Shown one piece after another: positions 9,080 through 17,289 of a stretch of DNA of 64,000 nt; position 1 is the first letter of the stretch, and every line of letters begins with the position of its first letter. A program made the position numbers and the translations under genes. This DNA comes from Deltaproteobacteria bacterium (GTDB lineage Bacteria; Myxococcota_C; UBA6777), in contig PCBK01000070.1 of the NCBI GenBank assembly GCA_002731275.1, positions 62,001 through 126,000 of the forward strand, read 5' to 3'. The notes below the pieces were generated by a model that did not search any database, had not been told where the DNA came from, and saw nothing but the letters and a program-made list of their open reading frames with translations.

Positions 9080-10333
9080 TTACTTATTGACGACAATAGA
9101 GCCCGCGATGCGATCATGGATACCACGGTAATTGCGATCGACGAAGATCCACGTGACGCCGATGAGCGCGAGGAAAAAGAATAACACATGGGCGAGGGAG
9201 CGAGAGACCGACGCGATCCAACTGAGTGGTTGGCCGTTTCTGTCGATAACTCTCAACCCAAAGAGGACCTTCCCAAGTGTCGCTCCGATCAGCTTATGTC
9301 CGAGTGTTGCGTAGATGCTATAGACGACCGCATAGGCGATGAAGAAGAAGAATATGTGAGCAGTGTATCGGCTGATAAATGTCGCGAGAAAGTCGAGACC
9401 TTGCAGGTCTTGTGGGAATGGTTTGCTTCGCGAAGGTCCGAACATGAGTGTCACGAAAAACGCGAGGACAGAGAGCAACCCAAAGTCTATGCATCCAGCA
9501 ACTGCACGGCGCCAGAGAGCTGGAATGCGGGCTTTGGGTGCGAAGACAAAACCATCGCTTAGCTTGGGGCGTGGGAGCGGTGAAGTGGCTGAGGTTTGTT
9601 GTTGTGTTGTTGCGCCAAGCGGGGCAGACATGTTGAAAGCGGCTTCCATTGGCGCTCCTGTCGGGTCTGTTTTATTGTCGATTGAGCCTCCTTCAGCAGC
9701 AGGCATCACCGGTTTCGGAGTTGCGACTGTTTGTGCGGCTGACGGAGCGGGTTGGTTTTGTTGGAGACCGCTCATGATATCTCGGCCTTGTGGGACCGTC
9801 TTCTTTTCGTCGACCTCTGGGATGTGCGGCAAAGCCTGAGGGAGTGACTGGTAAGAAGGGGTTTCTACAGTCTCTGGTGTTGACGCTTGCGGAGGGACGA
9901 CCGCCTGGATGCGGCTGGACGATGTGGAGACGAGCGTCGTCTCGTCGTCGGCATCCTGGTTGGTAGGGAGCCCTGTCCACTCACCACCAACGGACTCTGT
10001 CTCCTGGTAGGAGAGCGGTCGATTAGGCTGGACAACTGTTCTTTTGGGCGTGAACTTTTTGGAGCCACCTTGGATCGTTTCTTCGTCGGGGTTTGTGTGA
10101 AAACGGCTGCTTCTGTTGAGCGTCTGCTCGTCATCATCGACGTCGAAGTCCTGTGGTGTTTGCCCTGCTGGGAGCATCCCAGGGACAGTTGTCTTTTGAG
10201 GGGGCAACGTGTTCTGGTGGTGTTCCATTGTGTGCTCTGTGCTGTTGGTCAGACCACCTTGAAGGGGTGTATGGCAAAGGCTACAGTTGCTTCTGCCTTC
10301 TCTATTTTGGTATCCGCAGCGAGGACAATTCAT
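9080..10333 (-). CDS. RDD family membrane protein with N-terminal zinc ribbon
   Basis: The protein starts with a zinc-ribbon motif (CPRC at residues 3-6, CSLC at 17-20), has a long polar linker rich in Thr, Gln and Pro, and ends with an RDD domain of three to four hydrophobic helices beginning at RRAVAGCIDFGLLSVLAF. RDD domains are integral membrane modules; some act in ion or solute exchange, most are uncharacterised. The start is placed at the ATG directly before CPRC; neither it nor the in-frame ATG at 10408 has a good ribosome site. The linker is repeatedly Asp/Glu-Glu-Thr (DDEQTLN, DEETIQG, DDETTLV), the kind of phospho-threonine docking motif bound by FHA domains; that role is inference. 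Confidence 0.8.
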   Translation of the reverse strand: MNCPRCGYQNREGRSNCSLCHTPLQGGLTNSTEHTMEHHQNTLPPQKTTVPGMLPAGQTPQDFDVDDDEQTLNRSSRFHTNPDEETIQGGSKKFTPKRTVVQPNRPLSYQETESVGGEWTGLPTNQDADDETTLVSTSSSRIQAVVPPQASTPETVETPSYQSLPQALPHIPEVDEKKTVPQGRDIMSGLQQNQPAPSAAQTVATPKPVMPAAEGGSIDNKTDPTGAPMEAAFNMSAPLGATTQQQTSATSPLPRPKLSDGFVFAPKARIPALWRRAVAGCIDFGLLSVLAFFVTLMFGPSRSKPFPQDLQGLDFLATFISRYTAHIFFFFIAYAVVYSIYATLGHKLIGATLGKVLFGLRVIDRNGQPLSWIASVSRSLAHVLFFFLALIGVTWIFVDRNYRGIHDRIAGSIVVNK

Positions 10334-10506
10334 CAAAAATCCCGTGAATTTCTGTGTTGTTTTCTCTCGATGAACGTTGCTCCACCATGGAGCGATTGCT
10401 TCATTCAAGAGGTTCTAACATATCGTGTTTTTTGTGGTCAAGAAATGCATCAACAAAGGCTCTCTATTTGGCTTGGAGGGATTTGTTTTTGATGCATAAG
10501 GATCGT

Positions 10507-11550
10507 TTATGGCACGTTGAGGATGTGTGCTTTGCCTGACAACAAGATGACCTTGATTTTTCTTCCCGAACCGACTCGTCCAAACCACTTTGCGGCACCT
10601 GCGAGTGCTTTGGCGCCGGTCCCATCAGAGCGGACTGTCCAGATGGCGTCTCCTGTGTTGTAAACGATGCGTGCGCCAAACCAGAGGATCTTTCCTGCAG
10701 GTGCAGGGATGAAGTGAGGAGGAAGTCCTGCACCTGGTTGGATTCCACGGTTGGTGACTTGGGTGGGCGCACCACCAGGAAGCAGGACGCGCCACATCGA
10801 TAAAATCCCCGTTTGATTAGAAGAGAAGATCAGCTCTGAGCCATCTGGCCGAAATGATGGGTTACTGATTCCTGATGCCCCTTGTGCAATGGTGCGAGCC
10901 TGTCCACTTCGGACGTCTTGTACGACAAGGGATTGTGCGTCCATAGAGTGTTGCTTGGTGTAGGCGAGCCGCTCCCCTTTGGGATCAAAAGTTGGGTGGA
11001 ATCCTGCTTTGTGTGTGAGCATGCGATAGGGAGGGGCACCATCTTTATTGGAGACATAGAGTTGCCGGTGTTTGGTGATGAGCGCCACGCGACCTGTTTG
11101 TGAGGCGATCTTTGCATTTGTCGCGAGTAAGTTGGGCGCGAGCCGTGTGATCGTCCCTGACTTTTGGAGCCTATACAGTTCATATCCCGAAGCTTGTTCC
11201 GAATCCTGCTTGGGGGGATGCAAGTGTTCTTTTGGGTCTTTTAGGCCAAGTAAACGACTGCCATCAGGGAAAACACCAAACGGGACGGCTTGCTTTTTGA
11301 GATGCTTGGACAGCTTGTGAAGGGCGCGCTTGATCTCTACACGTCTCCAGCGCACGGAGCGTGTTGGAGAACTCTTTGAGATGATGCGGAGAGGTTGTTT
11401 GTTCGTTTGTGTCTTCGCGAGCTGTGTACGTCTGGGAGGAGAGTTTCGGTGTGGTGTACGGGAGCGTACGGGGAGCTGCAAGGAGAGTAAATACCAGCCC
11501 GTACCCATCACAAAAGCGAAGAACGTAAAGATGATCGTTTTTCTCGACAT
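10507..11550 (-). CDS. TolB/PD40-type beta-propeller protein, membrane anchored
   Basis: One N-terminal hydrophobic helix (IIFTFFAFVMGTGWYLLSL, residues 6-24) is followed by a basic linker and several WD40-like PD40 strands such as PTFDPKGERLAYTKQ, PSFRPDGSELIFSSNQTG and IWTVRSDGTGAKAL. This is the repeat of TolB and related periplasmic propellers. The helix is not followed by an obvious cleavage site, so it is probably a signal anchor. The start has an AGAGG site about six bases upstream. No tol-pal genes are adjacent, so it is not TolB itself. Role unknown. Confidence 0.75.
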   Translation of the reverse strand: MSRKTIIFTFFAFVMGTGWYLLSLQLPVRSRTPHRNSPPRRTQLAKTQTNKQPLRIISKSSPTRSVRWRRVEIKRALHKLSKHLKKQAVPFGVFPDGSRLLGLKDPKEHLHPPKQDSEQASGYELYRLQKSGTITRLAPNLLATNAKIASQTGRVALITKHRQLYVSNKDGAPPYRMLTHKAGFHPTFDPKGERLAYTKQHSMDAQSLVVQDVRSGQARTIAQGASGISNPSFRPDGSELIFSSNQTGILSMWRVLLPGGAPTQVTNRGIQPGAGLPPHFIPAPAGKILWFGARIVYNTGDAIWTVRSDGTGAKALAGAAKWFGRVGSGRKIKVILLSGKAHILNVP

Positions 11551-11656
11551 GACAGCCTCTTTCTCTCCTGGAATGTCTATTGAGTATGGGCGAAAGTGTG
11601 CCCATCAAATGTGAACCTTGCGTTGGTTGTGCTCGTGTCGTGGAGAACATACTCAC

Positions 11657-11686
11657 TTGACAGTATTTGTTGGGGTACACTACAAC
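11657..11686 (+). promoter_or_regulatory. Candidate sigma-70 promoter
   Basis: TTGACA (11657-11662), 18-bp spacer, TACAAC (11681-11686). It lies 36 bp upstream of the start of the Cys-rich lipoprotein gene. The -35 box is perfect, the -10 box matches four of six. Confidence 0.45.
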
Positions 11687-11721
11687 GTTTCTATTTGGAT
11701 TGTCGAGTCATAGGGTGTTGT

Positions 11722-12045
11722 ATGCGACAAATTGTGAGTCTTATGTACCGGTTTGGTGTCCTTGGTGGCGTCACGCTCATCTTTGTTTTGATGACGTGGG
11801 GGTTGTACGTGGGTTGTGCGTCTTGTGCAAAAGACTCACAGTGCTCCGGAAATATGCGCTGTGGTCCTGGAGGGTATTGTGTCACACGTTGCCTCGTCGG
11901 TGAATCTGATGCCTGTGTCGACGGCTTCATATGCGATTCGACAGGGCGCAGTTGTGTGAAAGGAACGGCGACGACAGACGCAGGCATTTCGGATACAACA
12001 AGTCAACCCGAGGGGAGTGTTGAAGCTCCTGTTGAGCGAGAGTGA
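11722..12045 (+). CDS. Small Cys-rich lipoprotein
   Basis: About 107 residues from the ATG at 11722. A hydrophobic signal ending in LYVGC gives a lipobox-like cysteine. Right after it come two copies of a four-cysteine module: C-x5-C-x5-C-x5-C (CAKDSQCSGNMRCGPGGYC) and a second with slightly wider spacing (CLVGESDACVDGFIC...C). The tail is Thr/Ser/Glu-rich. The frame extends upstream to 11596 but that stretch lacks a ribosome site and lies over the likely promoter. The Cys module recurs in four other lipoproteins of this window. Function unknown; the methyltransferase gene starts 8 nt downstream. Confidence 0.65.
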   Translation: MRQIVSLMYRFGVLGGVTLIFVLMTWGLYVGCASCAKDSQCSGNMRCGPGGYCVTRCLVGESDACVDGFICDSTGRSCVKGTATTDAGISDTTSQPEGSVEAPVERE

Positions 12046-12053
12046 GGGGGAGC

Positions 12054-12818
12054 ATGTTATACAAAGGTAAAGAATTCAAGATCAATCGTCAGCCTCTAGG
12101 GCTCGGACAGCGCCACTTTTTTGAAGGCGGGGAGACACTCTTCGATCGTGTGGGGCTTGCGCTGTGTGAGTTAAACTATTTTCCCAAAAAAGAGCTCTTT
12201 GAATCACAGGCTTTTGCACGTAAAGCGTTGCGGTTGATCAATCGTCTTGAGAAAGGACCATTGTGGACGCTGTTGGACGTTGGAGGTGGGCACGGTTTGA
12301 CGAGTTTGTTTTTGATGGCGTACGCGAAACCTCACCGGGTTGAGGCTTCTTGGGTGATCGATCCGCTCGTGCCAGCTCGTGGTGAAGAACTCTTTCAGGC
12401 ATTTACGTCCATTGTTCCAAAGGTCAAAGAACGTGTGGTCCGAAAACATCGTTACTTTGCGGAGTGGGTCGAAGATCTTCTTCAGGATGAAGTGTTACGT
12501 GAGCGGAAGTACATTTGGCTTGGGTGTCACGCCTGTGGTGAGCTGAGCGATGCGATTCTCGAGATGGCGTTGTCGAGACGTGAGCCCTTTGTGTTGATGC
12601 CTTGTTGTCCCAACAGACGTCTCTCTCGTTCGTGGCCAAAGCACATTGAGCGGGTGCTTCCTGCGGACGTTGAACCCTTTGGGGATGTTGGTGTTGCGCT
12701 GGATATGATGCGCCTTGGGCGCGCACAAGCCGCACAATACCGCGTGTTGTACCGGGAGATTGAACGCGAGATTACGCCCCACCATCGTCTCCTCATCGGT
12801 CAACCCATGGCGAGGTAG
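12054..12818 (+). CDS. SAM-dependent methyltransferase (METTL25/Methyltransf_32-like)
   Basis: The Rossmann SAM motif LLDVGGGHGLTS is near residue 80. Downstream are GCHACGELSD (about 160) and MPCCPN (about 182), the HACG-SD and CC signatures of the Methyltransf_32 group (METTL25, RRNAD1, TRM13-type). Members act on RNA or protein; the substrate here cannot be told. The start at 12054 follows GAGGGGGA; a GTG twelve bases upstream overlaps the preceding stop and is less likely. Confidence 0.7.
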   Translation: MLYKGKEFKINRQPLGLGQRHFFEGGETLFDRVGLALCELNYFPKKELFESQAFARKALRLINRLEKGPLWTLLDVGGGHGLTSLFLMAYAKPHRVEASWVIDPLVPARGEELFQAFTSIVPKVKERVVRKHRYFAEWVEDLLQDEVLRERKYIWLGCHACGELSDAILEMALSRREPFVLMPCCPNRRLSRSWPKHIERVLPADVEPFGDVGVALDMMRLGRAQAAQYRVLYREIEREITPHHRLLIGQPMAR

Positions 12819-12851
12819 GTCAGCGGGCGTGGGGAAGAGATAGGGGAGGGG

Positions 12852-13586
12852 TTACTTGACGAGTCCGAGGCGAAGTTTCCAGCACATCGTGATCGCTTCG
12901 AGGAAGATCTTCTTGTTCATCTTGGATTGGCCAAATTGACGATCGAGGAAGGTGATGGGGATCTCTTTGACGCGGAATCCTTTTTGGAGGGTGCGCCAGG
13001 TCATCTCGATCTGGAAGGAGTATCCCTCGGATTGGACGCTGTCGAGGTCGATACTTTCGAGGACTTCACGGCGAAAGCATTTGAAGCCACCTGTGACGTC
13101 GTTGACGGGGAGTCCGAGGATGGTGCGTGCGTAGAGGCTGCCACCACGTGAGAGGACTTTGCGCTGAAGGGGCCAGTTGATGGTGCCGCCACCTTTGACG
13201 TAGCGCGAGCCGATGACGAGATCGTTGTCTTTGATGGCGTCAAAAAAGCGCTGCAGTGATTCGGGGCGGTGGGAAAAATCGCTGTCCATTTGTTGGATCA
13301 GCTCGTAACCTTTCTCCAAACCGATCTTAAATCCCGCGATATAGGCGGTTCCAAGTCCGAGCTTGCCGCTACGGTGGAGGACATGTACGCGCTCATCTTC
13401 GGCGGCCTTTTTATCGGCGATGTCGCCTGTTCCATCGGGGGAGTTATCGTCAACGACGAGGATATGTGCGTGAGGTGCATGGCTGTGGATGGCGTCAAAG
13501 AGTTTTGGTAAATTTTCAGCTTCGTTGTATGTGGGCAAGACGATCAACGTGGAGGGGTGTGTCGTGTTGCTTTGTTCTTCTGCCAT
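12852..13586 (-). CDS. Polyprenol-phosphate mannosyltransferase (Dpm1-like GT2)
   Basis: Family GT2 glycosyltransferase. STLIVLPTYNEAENL starts the nucleotide-binding fold, DDNSPDGTGD (about residues 41-50) and QMDSDFSHRPE (about 95-105) are the metal/donor Asp motifs of dolichyl-phosphate mannose synthases, and GGFKCFRREVL plus QFGQSKM complete the Dpm1 signature. No C-terminal membrane helices, as in the short Dpm1 type. Predicted to make polyprenyl-phosphate mannose (or a similar sugar) for glycosylation across the membrane; no acceptor glycosyltransferase is nearby. AAAGGA lies seven bases before the start; 36 nt after the enoyl-CoA hydratase gene. Confidence 0.85.
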   Translation of the reverse strand: MAEEQSNTTHPSTLIVLPTYNEAENLPKLFDAIHSHAPHAHILVVDDNSPDGTGDIADKKAAEDERVHVLHRSGKLGLGTAYIAGFKIGLEKGYELIQQMDSDFSHRPESLQRFFDAIKDNDLVIGSRYVKGGGTINWPLQRKVLSRGGSLYARTILGLPVNDVTGGFKCFRREVLESIDLDSVQSEGYSFQIEMTWRTLQKGFRVKEIPITFLDRQFGQSKMNKKIFLEAITMCWKLRLGLVK

Positions 13587-13622
13587 GAGGAGGTCCTTTC
13601 GTATGTTTTCCTTCCAACAGCC

Positions 13623-14426
13623 TTAGGATTTGCGTGTGGTCGCAGGAAAATTGGGTTTGCGTTTTTCGAGAAAAGCGCTGGTTCCTTCTTTGGGATGATC
13701 GCTTGTGAAGAGCTTGGCGAATGTGCTGATCTCGATCTCACAGCCTTGTTGGAGTGGGAGATCGTGTCCTTCGACCATGGCTTTTTTGGCCACCTCGACA
13801 GCGAGAGAGCTTTGTTTTCGGATCGTCTGTGCTGTTTTATGTGCAGTGGAGAGCAATGCATCGAGTGGGAGGACTTTGTTCGCGAGTCCGATCCGTAGTG
13901 CTTCGTCGGCTTTGATTTTGGCGCCGGTCATCACGAGTTCTCGTGCCATTCCGATGGGGACCTTGCGGCTCATGCGTTGTGTTCCACCAAAGCCAGGGAT
14001 CAGGCCCAGAGAGACTTCGGGGAGTCCAAACACAGCGTTCTCAGAAGCGTAGATAAAGTCACAGGCCAGCGCCAACTCTGTCCCTCCACCGAGCGCGTAT
14101 CCATTGACTGCCGCGATGACAGGTTGTGGAAGCTGCTCGATGGTATTCATCACGTCGTGTCCTTGCTGTGCAAAGGCGCGCGCTTGTTCGAGATCGGCGT
14201 TTGCCATCTCATTGATGTCCGCACCTGCGACAAAAGCCTTCTCCCCGCTACCTGTGAGGATCACGACATCGATCGAGGCATCTTTTTGCGTGGCTTCGAG
14301 GACGCGTTTGCACTCGTTGAGGGTGTCTTTGTTGAGGGCGTTGAGCGCCTTGGGGCGGTTAAATGTGATCTGGCGTACACCGTCGTTGTCTTCTACAAGT
14401 AAGTTCTTCAGGTCTGAAAAGGACAT
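13623..14426 (-). CDS. Enoyl-CoA hydratase/isomerase family protein
   Basis: Crotonase-fold enzyme, 267 residues. The first oxyanion-hole segment is AFVAGADINEM (about 66-76), the second NGYALGGGTELALACDF, followed by LPEVSLGLIPGFGGTQRM. Both catalytic glutamates of true hydratases are present (one in GGTEL, one in LPEVSLG), so hydration of trans-2-enoyl-CoA is the likely reaction. A four-carbon substrate is common for this subgroup but not shown. It sits between gmk and the Dpm1-like gene in a same-strand run; a metabolic link between them is not evident. Confidence 0.88.
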   Translation of the reverse strand: MSFSDLKNLLVEDNDGVRQITFNRPKALNALNKDTLNECKRVLEATQKDASIDVVILTGSGEKAFVAGADINEMANADLEQARAFAQQGHDVMNTIEQLPQPVIAAVNGYALGGGTELALACDFIYASENAVFGLPEVSLGLIPGFGGTQRMSRKVPIGMARELVMTGAKIKADEALRIGLANKVLPLDALLSTAHKTAQTIRKQSSLAVEVAKKAMVEGHDLPLQQGCEIEISTFAKLFTSDHPKEGTSAFLEKRKPNFPATTRKS

Positions 14427-14474
14427 CTTCTTGCTCCATTTCGCGATTCGTGGATCTGTGGGATGAAAACTTCC

Positions 14475-15107
14475 TTAGAGCTCGTCGGGGATCTGTTTGA
14501 TCAGCGCGTCGAGCTCCTTTTGCATATGTGTGCTCTTGAATTGCTCTGCGTGGAGGATCGAGAGCAGTGTCTGAATGGTGTCTTCGAGGACATCGTTAAT
14601 TACGATGTAGTCGAAGTCTTTTGCTGTTGGGATCTCTTTCCGAGCGGTCTTCAGTCGTCTCTGTATACGCTCGGGGCCTTCGGTTCCTCTGTTGATGAGG
14701 CGTTGATGCATGGCGTCCCAAGAAGGGGGCAGCATAAACAAGAGGATCGCCCGTGGTCCAAAGTTTTCGCGTATCGTCCGCGCGCCTTGGACATCGATGT
14801 CGAGGAGGACATGCTTTCCCTCTTCGAGGAGCGCAAGTGTGGTGTCGCGTCCTGTGCCGTAGTAGTGGTCATGTACCTCTGCGTACTCCAGAAATTGCTC
14901 CTCTTGGATCATCGTTTCAAACTGCGCTTTGGGGATAAAGTGATAGTGTTGTCCGTCGAACTCGCCTTCACGGGGGGTGCGTGTTGTGTAGGAGACTGAC
15001 AGCGAAGCCTGCTCATGGCGTCGCAAGATCTCCTGACAGACAGTGGATTTCCCCGTCCCAGAACCTGCTGCGACGACGAGTAGGATACCTTTTTGATGCT
15101 CAGACAT
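14475..15107 (-). CDS. gmk: Guanylate kinase
   Basis: Phosphorylates GMP to GDP. The P-loop reads AAGSGTGKST (residues about 13-22), the GMP-binding segment SYTTRTPREGEFDGQHYHF is intact, and LLDIDVQGARTIRE matches the family. Length 210 is typical. AAAGGAG precedes the start. It follows yicC by 20 nt, the conserved yicC-gmk arrangement seen in many bacteria; rpoZ, often the next gene, is not present. Confidence 0.95.
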   Translation of the reverse strand: MSEHQKGILLVVAAGSGTGKSTVCQEILRRHEQASLSVSYTTRTPREGEFDGQHYHFIPKAQFETMIQEEQFLEYAEVHDHYYGTGRDTTLALLEEGKHVLLDIDVQGARTIRENFGPRAILLFMLPPSWDAMHQRLINRGTEGPERIQRRLKTARKEIPTAKDFDYIVINDVLEDTIQTLLSILHAEQFKSTHMQKELDALIKQIPDEL

Positions 15108-15127
15108 GGTCAGCTCCTTTCTCTTCG

Positions 15128-16030
15128 TTATTCGATGTTTTGGACTTGTTCGCGGATCTTTTCGATCTCTGATTTAAGCGCGATCATCTCGTTTGCGATG
15201 CCCGCGTCCTGGTTTTTTGAACCGATCGTGTTGGCTTCTCGGTTGAGTTCTTGACATAAAAAGTCGAGCTGTCGACCGATAGGGCTGCCTTGTTCGAGTA
15301 AGTTGTGAAATTGTTCGATGTGGCTGCGGCTACGAGTCACCTCCTCTGTGATGTCGTAGCGGTCCGACCAGATCGCGACTTCTTGGTGGAGTCGTTGCTC
15401 ATCGATGCTCTCTGGCAGGGAGAATTTGGCGAGGCGTTCACATAGTTTTTCAAACTGTTTTTGTGGAAGCTCTGGTGTTAGTGATTCGATGGTGTTGAGG
15501 CGTTCGACGATCGCTTTGAGTCGACTTTGGATGTCTTGGTGGAGGTGTTGACCTTCCTGTTTGCGCATCTCGAGGAAAGGGACGAGTGCTTGCCTCATTG
15601 TGTCGAGGAGTGGTTCGCTCCAACTGTCGATGTCTTCTGTCGCGGAGACCTGTGTAATGACCCCTGGCATTTGGAAGATAACCGCAGGGTCGACTTTAGT
15701 GTCTGGTTGTTCGGCTGTTTCGGCGAGCTGTTTGTAGAGCGCGATGTATTGGTTAGCCAGACCCATGTTGATGTCTGGTTGAGTCGGTAGCTCCTGGTTT
15801 TCAGTCGCAAAGCGAAAGAAGAGTTCGACACGACCACGGTTGACGTGGCTTTGGATCTCTCTGCGGATCTTGGGTTCGAGATGGGAGAGCTCCTTTGGCA
15901 TACGGACTTTGACCTCGCAGTATCGATGATTCACGCTTTTGATCTCGACCTGAAGGGGGACATTTTGGATGACGCTGTCTGCGCGTCCAAAGCCTGTCAT
16001 GCTGTGGATAGGGGAGCTTTTTTCGGTCAT
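15128..16030 (-). CDS. yicC: YicC family endoribonuclease
   Basis: The family N-terminal signature SMTGFGRAD and the C-terminal DUF1732 block (IGRQLDFLCQELNREANTI...AGIANEMIALKSEIEKIREQVQNIE) are both present. E. coli YicC is an RNase acting on small RNAs such as RyhB. The start is set at 16030, which has AAGGACACC upstream; an upstream in-frame ATG would overlap the preceding gene. The gene is immediately upstream of gmk. Confidence 0.92.
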   Translation of the reverse strand: MTEKSSPIHSMTGFGRADSVIQNVPLQVEIKSVNHRYCEVKVRMPKELSHLEPKIRREIQSHVNRGRVELFFRFATENQELPTQPDINMGLANQYIALYKQLAETAEQPDTKVDPAVIFQMPGVITQVSATEDIDSWSEPLLDTMRQALVPFLEMRKQEGQHLHQDIQSRLKAIVERLNTIESLTPELPQKQFEKLCERLAKFSLPESIDEQRLHQEVAIWSDRYDITEEVTRSRSHIEQFHNLLEQGSPIGRQLDFLCQELNREANTIGSKNQDAGIANEMIALKSEIEKIREQVQNIE

Positions 16031-16059
16031 AAGGTGTCCTTCTCGTTGTGGGGTTGGGG

Positions 16060-17223
16060 TTACGATGCGTTGACCCACTTACCTTTTTGTTCATCGAATG
16101 TCCAGGGAGTCGTCAATTCGCCAGCTTCGTCGATATGCCATCGTCCGTCGAGGTGTCTGTTGTAGGTCTCGATACCATCTTCGAGCTGTTTTTTATCCCA
16201 GATGCCGGGATTTTGCAATTGTTCTTGTAGCCACTGTTGTTCCAGCCGTAGGGTGCCTTCCAGAAGGTCGTGCAGGCGTTGTTTTTGTGCGCCGAGTTGT
16301 TTCTGCATTTTTTTGAAGATGTTGAGGATGATACCTGGTTGGTGGTCGAGCACCCAGCCAATGCGGATCGTTTTGGCCGATGTTTGTGATGCGTGCGAGA
16401 AGGCGGGGATGCGCCCTGTTACCTTTTTCTCGATCAAGCTGCACAGTCCGATGATTGTGAGGTCGTGACGGCGAAGTAGGGAGAACATATCCTCGTCTTT
16501 TGGTTGGCCGTATCGATTGACAATCACACTGTTCACGCCGGTGAATGCGCCAAAAACGAGCGCTGTGCCTTTTTGACTCCCAGGACTCTCGGCGAGCGTG
16601 TTTGCTCCACGAGGTTTTCCACTGTAGTTGGCGAAGACTGTGCCTGCACCGATGTTTGTGAGATTGGGGAGGCCTTCGAGGAGTTGTTCTTTGCCTTGTG
16701 CGTTGACAATCGGGTACGTAGAGGGGGCAATGAGGGAGAGGTAGGATGCGGTATGTTCGGAGACAAAGCCCTGTCCATTGAGGATCGTTTTGGATATCTC
16801 AGAGCCTAGATTGCAGCCCTCGGCGCTTTTGACAAGGGTGAAGTTTCCGTGACTACGCAGGGTGTTATGTGGGCCGATCTCAGAGTGGAGAATGGTCGCG
16901 CGCGTCGCTGTTGTGTGTGCACCTACGCTTGCATTTTCGACACGCGTTTGGTGAAGTTTTGTGTATGCGCCGATAAACACGGATGTGCCGTTGACCTTCC
17001 AGTGGTTCATTTGGAAGGATTTTCGTTTCCCTGTGTCTTCGATTTGACACTGGATCAGCTCACAGTGAGCGTCAATAATGACAGGTGAATCGGCGGTTCC
17101 ACGAATCACGCACTGGATGAGTTTGCAATGTGGGCCAATCTGGACGTGTTCAAGTACACATTGCTCGACATGGGAGCCTGTAGCGATGGAGACATCTTGG
17201 CGGTCTGCATATGAGGTGTCCAT
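16060..17223 (-). CDS. Left-handed beta-helix (hexapeptide-repeat) protein
   Basis: Residues about 15-260 show imperfect hexapeptide [LIV]G/A-x4 repeats (for example VQIGPHCKLIQCVI, VFIGAYTKLHQTRV, ASVGAHTTATRATI, NIGAGTVFANY), the coil of LbH acyltransferases and GlmU-type nucleotidyltransferases. No nucleotidyltransferase domain precedes it. The C-terminal third (IIGLCSLIEKKVTGRIP...) is helical with no recognised domain. It may bind or modify a sugar nucleotide, but no catalytic His can be assigned. AAAGGACA lies about eight bases upstream of the start. It sits between the cyclase gene (66 nt) and yicC (29 nt). Confidence 0.65.
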   Translation of the reverse strand: MDTSYADRQDVSIATGSHVEQCVLEHVQIGPHCKLIQCVIRGTADSPVIIDAHCELIQCQIEDTGKRKSFQMNHWKVNGTSVFIGAYTKLHQTRVENASVGAHTTATRATILHSEIGPHNTLRSHGNFTLVKSAEGCNLGSEISKTILNGQGFVSEHTASYLSLIAPSTYPIVNAQGKEQLLEGLPNLTNIGAGTVFANYSGKPRGANTLAESPGSQKGTALVFGAFTGVNSVIVNRYGQPKDEDMFSLLRRHDLTIIGLCSLIEKKVTGRIPAFSHASQTSAKTIRIGWVLDHQPGIILNIFKKMQKQLGAQKQRLHDLLEGTLRLEQQWLQEQLQNPGIWDKKQLEDGIETYNRHLDGRWHIDEAGELTTPWTFDEQKGKWVNAS

Positions 17224-17289
17224 GTATATTTGTCCTTTGGTGGTGTGGAACGTCAGTGGTATGGGTTGTGTGTCGAGCGAAGGCAGGTA

